From contig JAEZGY010000076.1 in NCBI GenBank assembly GCA_023416695.1, positions 1-21,344 on the forward strand: 21,344 nt of DNA, given 5' to 3'. Of this stretch, positions 13,809 through 20,573 are shown in pieces (the stretch's first letter is position 1; each line of letters begins with the position of its first letter). Source of the stretch: Bacillota bacterium (GTDB lineage Bacteria; Bacillota; Clostridia; Lachnospirales; Lachnospiraceae). Made by a program: the position numbers and the translations under genes. The notes under the pieces were generated by a model. That model made no database searches. It saw only the letters and a list, made by a program, of their open reading frames with translations, and had not been told where the DNA came from.

Positions 13809-15278
13809 ATGAGAAAAGACGTCAGATTCTCTATTAGAAAAAAAATACTGATGCTATCTGCTGCAACGGCAGTACCTTTTTTGCTTATGGTAGTTTACCT
13901 AGTCATTTCCATGGCGGAAAATCAGAATACATATAAAAAGCTTGTAAGCAATATGACCATTGCCAATAATTATAATCTTAATTTTAAAGAAGAGATGGAT
14001 GAAAGTTTATATAAATTAGTAGTTGGCTATGTCACCTTTGATAATATTTCTGAGGATAAGACATTAAAAGACCCTTATGGTTTAATTAATGAACTACGAA
14101 ACGAATTTACGAAGTTGATGGATATCACTACAGAAACAGAAAGCAAGATTTGGTTAAAGAGTTTATTACGGAATATTGATACTCTAGAAAAAAGAGTGGA
14201 TGATATTAAAGAGAGCTCCAAAACCGGGGGACGTTATAACGAAAATATAGAAAAGTTAGATAACAATATATATATATTGACGGAACTTATACAGGATGAT
14301 ATCCAATACTATATTTATTATCAGACTAAGAGTATGGAGAATGTCAATAATACTATAAATAAACAGATTGATGATTTTATTATATTATGCATTATTCTTA
14401 TAGTACTACTTGTGATTGTTGTGACTATAGTGACACTACTTATTGTATCTGGAATACTTCGTCCTCTTAAAGCGCTTTATATAGCCACCACAAAGGTCGC
14501 GGAAGGTAATTTTGAAGCAAGAGCAAAGGTAAATACTCATGATGAGATCGCAGTATTAGCACAAGGTTTCAATAATATGGCAGATAATATCGAAACATTA
14601 ATTGATAAGGTAAAAGAGGATGAAAGCAAACTTAGACAAGTAGATCTTCGTCTCTTACAAGAACAAATTAACCCTCACTTTTTGTATAATACACTAGATA
14701 CAATTATATGGCTTATTGAGGGAAAAGAAACAGATCAAGCAGTAAAAATGGTTGTAACACTTTCTGATTTTTTCCGTCTTGTTTTAAGCAAGGGTAAAGA
14801 ATTTATCTCAATACAAGAGGAAGAACAACATATCAGAAGTTATCTTGAAATACAAAAAATGCGCTATGATGATATTATGGAATATGACATACAGATAGAT
14901 AAAGTACTGTACGACTATCAGATTCTTAAACTGACACTGCAGCCATTAGTAGAAAACGCTCTTTATCATGGAATAAAATATAAGAGAGCAAAAGGATATA
15001 TCCATATTAATGGAGAGAAGGATGGTAATATAATCCGTCTGTCTGTTCGAGACAATGGAATAGGTATGGATGAGGAGGAATTAGAGCAGATACAAAACGA
15101 AATACAACATTCTTGTAAAGAAACTGAGAAGGGATTTGGTTTGGCTAACGTAAATGAAAGAATTCGTATGTATTTTGGAGTAGAGTATGGAATGACAATA
15201 CAATCAAAGAAGGGAAAGGGAACTCTCGTAGAAATCTCCATTCCAGCTATAAGGATAGAAAGGGAAAGAGAAGTATAA
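13809..15278 (+). CDS. YesM/LytS-type sensor histidine kinase (AraS-like)
   Basis: A 489-residue membrane kinase. TM1 spans about 12-34, an extracytoplasmic domain 35-188 is largely helical, TM2 spans 190-215, and a HAMP linker covers 216-268. The kinase core has the family signature LLQEQINPHFLYNTLD with phosphorylated His290, ATPase N-box QPLVENALYHGIK (Asn383), G1 DNGIGM (415-420) and GFGLANV (442-448). The in-frame ATG at 13770 would add 13 residues but has a weak ribosome site; ATG 13809 follows AAGGGGAAG and begins a typical charged N-terminus, so I chose it. A sugar-binding lipoprotein gene lies 39 bp downstream and a YesN-type regulator follows. The likely job is to read the ligand-loaded lipoprotein outside the membrane and phosphorylate the regulator, as proposed for AraPST and XylFII-LytS-YesN systems. 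Confidence 0.92.
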   Translation: MRKDVRFSIRKKILMLSAATAVPFLLMVVYLVISMAENQNTYKKLVSNMTIANNYNLNFKEEMDESLYKLVVGYVTFDNISEDKTLKDPYGLINELRNEFTKLMDITTETESKIWLKSLLRNIDTLEKRVDDIKESSKTGGRYNENIEKLDNNIYILTELIQDDIQYYIYYQTKSMENVNNTINKQIDDFIILCIILIVLLVIVVTIVTLLIVSGILRPLKALYIATTKVAEGNFEARAKVNTHDEIAVLAQGFNNMADNIETLIDKVKEDESKLRQVDLRLLQEQINPHFLYNTLDTIIWLIEGKETDQAVKMVVTLSDFFRLVLSKGKEFISIQEEEQHIRSYLEIQKMRYDDIMEYDIQIDKVLYDYQILKLTLQPLVENALYHGIKYKRAKGYIHINGEKDGNIIRLSVRDNGIGMDEEELEQIQNEIQHSCKETEKGFGLANVNERIRMYFGVEYGMTIQSKKGKGTLVEISIPAIRIEREREV

Positions 15279-15317
15279 GGTCCTAAATGAGTTGAGTAGG
15301 TAAGGGAGGTTAATATT

Positions 15318-16328
15318 TTGAATAAGAGAAAATACATAATCGTAATCATGATGTTGTTACTAGTATTGAGTGGATGTGAGCGAAATCTTATCCAGCAAGA
15401 AAGTGAGGATACAATCACTCCAGTGGACGATAGTTTAATTGTTGTTGGAGTATCCCAGATAGGAAGTGAATCTGTTTGGAGAACAGCTCATTCTACATCT
15501 ATACAAAATGAATTCACGAAAGAGCATGGTTATTTTCTTATTTTTGATAATGCAAGACAAAAACAAGAGAATCAGATTAAAGCAATACGAAGTTTTATTT
15601 CACAACAGGTAGATTATATTGTTTTTTCCCCTATTACAGAAACAGGATGGGAGACTGTTCTAGGGGAGGCAAAAGAGGCAGGAATCCCAGTTATATTAAT
15701 GGACAGGCAGGTAAACGTAAAGGATAAAAGTCTCTATACCACCTGGATTGGCTCTGATTTTAGAGCAGAGGGAGAGAATGCCGGAAAGTGGCTAGAAAGT
15801 CATCTAGAAGCTATAGGAAAACAAAATGATAAGACTAACATTGTGGTACTTCAAGGCACAGAAGGAGCTACATCTGTGATTGGTAGAACAGATGGTTTTA
15901 ACGCTATTGTAAACGAACATAACAACTGGCATGTGTTAGAACAGGTCGATGCAGAATATACAACAGCCAAAGGTTATGAAGTGATGCAGAATTTGTTACA
16001 GAAGTATAAGGACATCGATGTTGTGGTATCACAAAATGATGATATGACCTTTGGTGCATTGGAAGCAATTCATAATGCAAAACTGACCACGGGTACAGAT
16101 GGGGATATTATCGTTATTTCTTTTGATGCAGTAAGAACAGCCCTGGAAATGGTGCAAAACGGGATCATTAATGTTGACATTGAATGTAATCCAGAGCAAG
16201 GCCCTTACGTCGAACGTGTCATTCGAGCTATTGAGAGAGGTGAAGAGGTGCAAAAAGCCTATTATATCTCTGAGAGGGTATTTACACAGGACAATGTTAG
16301 TAGGTTTTTAAGCGATAGGACATATTAA
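15318..16328 (+). CDS. Sugar-binding lipoprotein of the sensory system (AraP/YtfQ-like)
   Basis: A 336-residue periplasmic-binding-type lipoprotein (type I fold). The signal peptide is MNKRKYIIVIMMLLLVLSGC with lipidated Cys20. The mature part has the YtfQ-like signatures VGVSQIGSESVWRTA (43-57), QKQENQIKAIRSFI (81-94), TETGWETVL (107-115) and DRQVNVKDKSLY, with Trp54/Arg55, Trp111 and Asp129/Arg130 at expected sugar-contacting places. The start is TTG at 15318, 7 bases after GGGAGGT; no ATG is better placed. Its position between a histidine kinase and a response regulator, with no permease or ATPase beside it, suggests it presents a bound sugar to the kinase rather than transporting it. It is a paralogue of the transporter lipoprotein at 19482. 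The ligand is unproven: arabinose by context, though the YtfQ family also includes galactofuranose binders. Confidence 0.9.
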   Translation: MNKRKYIIVIMMLLLVLSGCERNLIQQESEDTITPVDDSLIVVGVSQIGSESVWRTAHSTSIQNEFTKEHGYFLIFDNARQKQENQIKAIRSFISQQVDYIVFSPITETGWETVLGEAKEAGIPVILMDRQVNVKDKSLYTTWIGSDFRAEGENAGKWLESHLEAIGKQNDKTNIVVLQGTEGATSVIGRTDGFNAIVNEHNNWHVLEQVDAEYTTAKGYEVMQNLLQKYKDIDVVVSQNDDMTFGALEAIHNAKLTTGTDGDIIVISFDAVRTALEMVQNGIINVDIECNPEQGPYVERVIRAIERGEEVQKAYYISERVFTQDNVSRFLSDRTY

Positions 16329-16346
16329 TGAGGAGCGGTGGTAGAA

Positions 16347-17963
16347 ATGCTAAAAGTTTTTTTAGTAGAAGATGAAACAGTAATCAGAGAAGGTCTTAAG
16401 AGTAATATACCTTGGGAAGAATATGGATATCGCTTTGTTGGAGAAGCTGCAGATGGAGAGATTGCACTACCATTAATTCGTAAACTAAAGCCAGATGTGT
16501 TAATTACGGATATTAAAATGCCATTTATGGATGGGTTATCGCTTAGCAGAATTGTAAGTTCTGAGTTTCCTAAAATGAAAATAATCATTATTAGTGGATA
16601 CGATGATTTTGAATATGCGAGACAGGCGATTGGAGTAGGGGTGGAGCAGTATTTATTAAAACCTATTACTAAGCTGACTCTTAGAAATGTGCTTATGGAA
16701 TTAAAGGAGAAAATTAGTCAGGACACGAAGCAAAATGACTATCAAGTTATGTTTCAGAATGAAATGCATGAGTATGAACAATTTTCTAGAAGGCGATTTT
16801 TTGAACGTGTTCTTGTAGGGGATCTATCCGTAAAAGAAATTTATGAGGAGGCTTCTAAACAGTTAATTGAAATTGATGCACCTTGCTATAATTTGTTGTT
16901 GTTTTCCTTACAGGAGGATAGTAAGCAGCATAGAAAAGAGGAGATGGAAGAGTTTACAATGATGCAAGATAAAATTCTTCATTTTTTCCTGAGAAATCCA
17001 CAATATGTTCTGTTTCGCTTTAATGTTAACTCTTATGGTGTGTTAATAAAAGCAGAACAGGAGAAGGTTGCTGAACTTACAGAAAATAGTATAGAGCATA
17101 TTAAAACAGTGTGTTTATCCGTACACAATGAGGTGAGTTGGTATGTAGCAGCAGGCCATCCAGTGGAACGCCTCAGTATGCTACCGGAATGTTACCAGGG
17201 AGTCAATCATTATTTTTCATACCGATTCATTAAGCCTGAGGTACATATCTTAAACGAGGTAACACTAAAAGAGTATGTGGATGCAGGAGAGGACGAATAT
17301 ATTAATTATGTGGATTCTAAAAAAATGGACCCGGAGATTATTCGTGATTTTCTTATAAGAGGTAGTAGTAGTGAAATTAATGATTTTGTGAATAACTATC
17401 TAGAAAACATACGTGATAGTCTTCAGTCAAGAATGTTTCGTAATTATGTTGTTTTAAATATCCGATTTGCAGTAACTGCTTATTTAGACACCCTTGGAGC
17501 GACCAAAGAAGAATATATGGATATCATTGAGAACTTTAATCATGAGATGAGTATAAAGGCAGATGAGGTACATGATTATTTTTCAAATATGCTTCGTAAT
17601 GCCATTAGTATACGTGAAAAGGAAAGTGACTATCAGAGTAGAAAGATTCTTAGGAAGGCACTTGATTTTATTAATACCAATTATGATAAGGAAACATTAT
17701 CATTAAATAGTGTTGCGAACGAAGTGGAGGTAAGTGCTAACTATCTAAGTACCATTTTTAGTCAGAGTATGCAAAAGACCTTTATAGAGTATGTAACAGG
17801 AAAACGAATGGATAAAGCCAAAAAGCTTCTAAAAAATACAGATAAATCTTCTAGTGAAATTGCCCTTGAGGTTGGTTATAAGGATCCCCATTATTTTAGT
17901 TTCGTGTTTAAAAAGACTCAAGGATGTTCTCCTAGAGAATATAGGATTGGGAAAAAAGTTTAA
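16347..17963 (+). CDS. YesN-type response regulator, AraC-family DNA-binding (AraT-like)
   Basis: A 538-residue transcription factor. The N-terminal receiver (1-120) has the acidic pair Glu8/Asp9, phosphoacceptor Asp55 in LITDIKMPFMDG and Lys105 in YLLKPI. A long central region (about 125-425) is poorly conserved. The C-terminal AraC double helix-turn-helix (about 435-535) includes LSLNSVANEVEVSANYLSTIF, split here at residue 450 or so, and IALEVGYKDPHYFSFVFKK. The frame extends back to GTG 16338, but AGGAG is only 2 bases from it. ATG 16347 gives the usual MLKVFLVEDE start, with an 11-base spacing or the nearer GGTGG as ribosome site. It is the third gene of the sensory operon, 18 bp after the lipoprotein gene. 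Its likely target is the transporter promoter at 19392. Its 3' end overlaps the convergent repressor gene by 4 bp. Confidence 0.92.
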   Translation: MLKVFLVEDETVIREGLKSNIPWEEYGYRFVGEAADGEIALPLIRKLKPDVLITDIKMPFMDGLSLSRIVSSEFPKMKIIIISGYDDFEYARQAIGVGVEQYLLKPITKLTLRNVLMELKEKISQDTKQNDYQVMFQNEMHEYEQFSRRRFFERVLVGDLSVKEIYEEASKQLIEIDAPCYNLLLFSLQEDSKQHRKEEMEEFTMMQDKILHFFLRNPQYVLFRFNVNSYGVLIKAEQEKVAELTENSIEHIKTVCLSVHNEVSWYVAAGHPVERLSMLPECYQGVNHYFSYRFIKPEVHILNEVTLKEYVDAGEDEYINYVDSKKMDPEIIRDFLIRGSSSEINDFVNNYLENIRDSLQSRMFRNYVVLNIRFAVTAYLDTLGATKEEYMDIIENFNHEMSIKADEVHDYFSNMLRNAISIREKESDYQSRKILRKALDFINTNYDKETLSLNSVANEVEVSANYLSTIFSQSMQKTFIEYVTGKRMDKAKKLLKNTDKSSSEIALEVGYKDPHYFSFVFKKTQGCSPREYRIGKKV

Positions 17964-19054
17964 GAGCTTGGTTTATCCCTTTTTGGTGTACTGTTTCTGA
18001 TTGTTAATTCCCAAGGTATCTTATGAGGGGTTATTGTTAAACCTTTACATTTATCAACCATGAGTAAAGCAACTGTTGTCCCCATTTCATGTGGTTTGTG
18101 TGAAACAGAGGTAATGGTAAGCATATCAGAGTTACTAAGGTATGTTTTGTCAAAAGAGACTATAGCCTTATCCTCCGGTAGGTTGTAGCCTTCTGCCCTT
18201 AATGCTTTTAACAACCAATAAGAGATTTCATCATTATAACATACAATAGCAGTGCAGGACTTAAAGGAGTCCTGCACTATTTTTCTAAAATAAGAGATGT
18301 CATTCTCTTTTTTGATATATTCAATATCTGCTGTACGAAACCACGCAATTCTATGATCATAAACGGAGAGGTCAAAATCACTCATCGTCTCTATGAATCC
18401 TTGATATCTTTCTATTCCCTGTAAATCATCGGCTTTAAAAATACCACCAATGGCAGTATGTCCCTGGTCAATGAGATGTTTCACTAATAATGAACTTCCC
18501 TGATAATTATCATCCATAAGATATAGGCTATCAGGTAATAAAGGATAGTGATTATAAAGAAATATGATATGGATTCCCTTGTTTTTTAGTTTTAGATATA
18601 AATCTACATTAGGATTTGGAAGAGCACTTTTACAACCCTCCACGATAATTCCTTTTAGTGGGGTTTTAAGAATGTCTTGTAGTACAACTCGCTCAATATA
18701 GGTACGGTTCTTAGTTTCAAAAAGCTTACTTGAATAGCCATTTTGATATAATGTATTTTGAATGTCTTGTATCACACCTGGATATATATAGTCCTGACTT
18801 TCAGATAGGATAATTCCTATAGTATTTAAAGAGGAATTAACGGAAAGTCCTGTTATATAGGAACCACTTCCTTGCTTTTTTACGATTTGTGAATTCTTCT
18901 CTAAAAGGGTTAGGGCTTGTCTTACTGTTTGACGGCTCACCTTATATTCATCACACAACTGAGCTTCTGTTGGTAATTTTTCTATCCCATTCTTAATATT
19001 TTCTTGAATTAAATCCTGTAAACAATTAGCGAGCCATTTATATTTAATAGACAT
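17960..19054 (-). CDS. Second AraR-like repressor (GntR winged helix + LacI-like sugar domain)
   Basis: A 364-residue regulator on the minus strand with the same two-domain plan as the araR product at 8469. The winged helix spans about 3-68 (LPTEAQLCDEYKVSRQTVRQAL, recognition helix around SRQTVRQ). The LacI-like effector domain starts near 75 and carries IGIILSESQDYIYPGVIQDI, YLMDDNYQGSSLLVKHLIDQG and IVCYNDEIS. The shared motifs DD.QG..RY.GF and the conserved YPGVIQ/FPRVIQ segment show the two are paralogues, clearly diverged. ATG at 19054 has AAAGGAGAG on the minus strand about 8 bases upstream. It is transcribed divergently from the transporter gene, so it may autoregulate and control the transporter from the shared 427-bp region. 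No GTACGTAC-type operator is visible there, so its site probably differs. Its 3' end overlaps the response-regulator gene, with no terminator between them. Confidence 0.88.
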   Translation of the reverse strand: MSIKYKWLANCLQDLIQENIKNGIEKLPTEAQLCDEYKVSRQTVRQALTLLEKNSQIVKKQGSGSYITGLSVNSSLNTIGIILSESQDYIYPGVIQDIQNTLYQNGYSSKLFETKNRTYIERVVLQDILKTPLKGIIVEGCKSALPNPNVDLYLKLKNKGIHIIFLYNHYPLLPDSLYLMDDNYQGSSLLVKHLIDQGHTAIGGIFKADDLQGIERYQGFIETMSDFDLSVYDHRIAWFRTADIEYIKKENDISYFRKIVQDSFKSCTAIVCYNDEISYWLLKALRAEGYNLPEDKAIVSFDKTYLSNSDMLTITSVSHKPHEMGTTVALLMVDKCKGLTITPHKIPWELTIRNSTPKRDKPSS

Positions 19055-19481
19055 ACTAATCTCTCCTTTACAAAGTGTTTATTTATGAAAAGAATAGAAA
19101 ATTTATGAAGCATACTTAGAATATTCCTCTTTTTTAAAAAAAAATATGCAAATAAAATCAAAAATAAATTAAAAAAATAACCTTTTAATTTAAATAAACA
19201 AAATTATGCACAATAAAAAAAAACATATAATTTGTAGTTAAACGATGAAAAAGAGATTGAAAGATTATATTTTTCATACTTTTTCAAAAGAAAATTTACC
19301 TAATTTAAAAGTTGTATTTATTTTATATTTTATCACCGAAAATTTGTATTGTAAATACCTAACAAACATTGAAAAATGGAGGCTTGGACAATTGACTACC
19401 ATATTGTGGAATGTTATCTTAGTGTAAAGGGATACATTCCCTGGAACAAAAATCATTTTCAAAATAATGGGAGGTAACAAT
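19055..19481. other. Divergent AT-rich regulatory region between repressor and transporter genes
   Basis: A 427-bp spacer of very low GC with A- and T-tracts (for example 19134-19144 and 19215-19223), suggesting curved DNA. It holds direct repeats ATTTATGAA (19081-19089 and 19101-19109, 20 bp apart) and TATGCA followed by AATAAAA (19145 and 19205, 60 bp apart). There is also a small palindrome GTATT-GTA-AATAC (19346-19358). A 60-codon frame at 19245-19427 has no ribosome site and no recognisable product, so I do not call it a gene. The good promoter lies near the right end. Confidence 0.6.
19392..19420 (+). promoter_or_regulatory. Promoter of the sugar ABC transporter operon
   Basis: TTGACT (19392-19397), 17 bp, then TATCTT (19415-19420) with an extended TG (TGTTATCTT). 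The predicted start near 19427 leaves a leader of about 55 nt before the ATG at 19482. The AT-rich upstream stretch has room for activator binding; the YesN-type regulator next door is the natural candidate. Confidence 0.7.
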
Positions 19482-20459
19482 ATGCAGAGAAAATTAGTTT
19501 CACTAGTACTTGTATTACTTTTAGTAGTAAGTGTAACAGCTTGTGGCAAAAAAGAAGCATCGAAAGATGATACCAAGGGCGGAAAGATTAAAGTAGGTAT
19601 CATCAATAATGACCCAAATGAATCTGGATATCGTACAGCAAATGTTAATGACCTAAAAGCTAAGTTTACAGAAGCAAATGGTTATGATGCACAATTCGCA
19701 TACAGTCTTAAGAATGAAGAGCAGATTGCAGCTGCTCAACAATTCATTCAGAATGGTGTTAAGTACTTACTTCTTTCTGCTGCAGACACAGCAGGATGGG
19801 ATTCTGTATTAAAAGATGCTCAAACAGCAGGTGTTAAGGTTATCTTATTTGACCGTACAATTGATGCAGATCCAAGTCTTTATGAAGCTTCTATCGTTTC
19901 TGATATGGCTAAAGAAGGCCAAACAGCAGTTGATTGGTTAAAGGGACAAAAATTAAGCGAATATAACATTATACATATTCAGGGTGTTATGGGTTCTGCA
20001 GCTCAAAAAGGTCGTTCTGGTGCGTTAGATACAACAGCTAAAGCTGATGGTTGGAACATCGTAGTTCAACAGACAGCTGAATGGAATGCTGATAAAGCAC
20101 AACAGATTGTACAATCTGTAATCGATTCTAAAAAGCCTTTTAATGTAATTTATGCTGAAAATGATAATATGGCTCAGGGTGCTGTAGCAGCTCTTGATAA
20201 AGCTAATATTTCTCACGGCGTTGGCAAAGATGTAGTAGTAATAGGTTTTGACTGTAACAAGTGGGCTCTTGAAGAACTTCTTAAGAAAAACTGGAACTAT
20301 GATGGACAATGTAACCCATTCCAAGCTTCTTATCTTGATGATATCATTAAGAAACTTGAAAAAGGTGAAAAACTTACAGAGAAGACTATCATCATGGAAG
20401 AAAAGGGATTTGATGCAAACACTATTACTCAGGAAGATGTTGACAAATACGGAATCTAA
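19482..20459 (+). CDS. Sugar ABC transporter substrate-binding lipoprotein (AraE/YtfQ-like)
   Basis: The 325-residue binding component of a ribose/galactofuranose-type (CUT2) importer. The signal peptide MQRKLVSLVLVLLLVVSVTA is followed by lipobox Cys21, and a Lys/Asp-rich linker leads into a type I binding-protein fold (36-325). Motifs parallel the sensory lipoprotein: ESGYRTANVNDLK (47-59), EEQIAAAQQFIQNGVKYLLL (79-98), TAGWDSVL (103-110), FDRTIDADPSLYEA and YAENDNMAQGAVAAL. ATG 19482 lies 6 bases after GGGAGGT; the in-frame ATG at 19467 overlaps the start of that ribosome site and is rejected. Codon use is more biased than in the sensory paralogue, fitting strong expression. A hairpin follows the stop, then the ATPase gene. 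By context and analogy to AraEGH it probably binds L-arabinose, but xylose or galactofuranose cannot be ruled out. Confidence 0.93.
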   Translation: MQRKLVSLVLVLLLVVSVTACGKKEASKDDTKGGKIKVGIINNDPNESGYRTANVNDLKAKFTEANGYDAQFAYSLKNEEQIAAAQQFIQNGVKYLLLSAADTAGWDSVLKDAQTAGVKVILFDRTIDADPSLYEASIVSDMAKEGQTAVDWLKGQKLSEYNIIHIQGVMGSAAQKGRSGALDTTAKADGWNIVVQQTAEWNADKAQQIVQSVIDSKKPFNVIYAENDNMAQGAVAALDKANISHGVGKDVVVIGFDCNKWALEELLKKNWNYDGQCNPFQASYLDDIIKKLEKGEKLTEKTIIMEEKGFDANTITQEDVDKYGI

Positions 20460-20500
20460 TACTTTTCATTCAAACGAAATATAATTTTGACTAAATAATC

Positions 20501-20548
20501 AGCGTGGTGCAGCGTAATCATAACAGTACGCTTGCACTACGCTTTTTT
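20501..20548 (+). terminator. Terminator/attenuator hairpin between binding-protein and ATPase genes
   Basis: GCGTGGTGCAGCGTA (20502-20516) pairs with TACGCTTGCACTACGC (20527-20542) with one wobble and one bulge, and TTTTTT follows. It lies inside the transporter operon. Partial termination, or stabilisation of the upstream mRNA end, would give more binding protein than membrane components, a known pattern for such operons. Confidence 0.88.
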
Positions 20549-20573
20549 AAAAAAGTAAGGAGTGAATACACTG

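Noticed and set aside
14966..15418. 150-codon minus-strand frame opposite the YesM-type kinase
   Set aside because: It mirrors a well-supported kinase gene, has no ribosome site and no recognisable product.
19245..19427. 60-codon reading frame in the divergent region, starting MKKRLKDYIF
   Set aside because: No ribosome binding site, no recognisable domain, and it runs across the likely transporter promoter; AT-rich spacers give such frames by chance.
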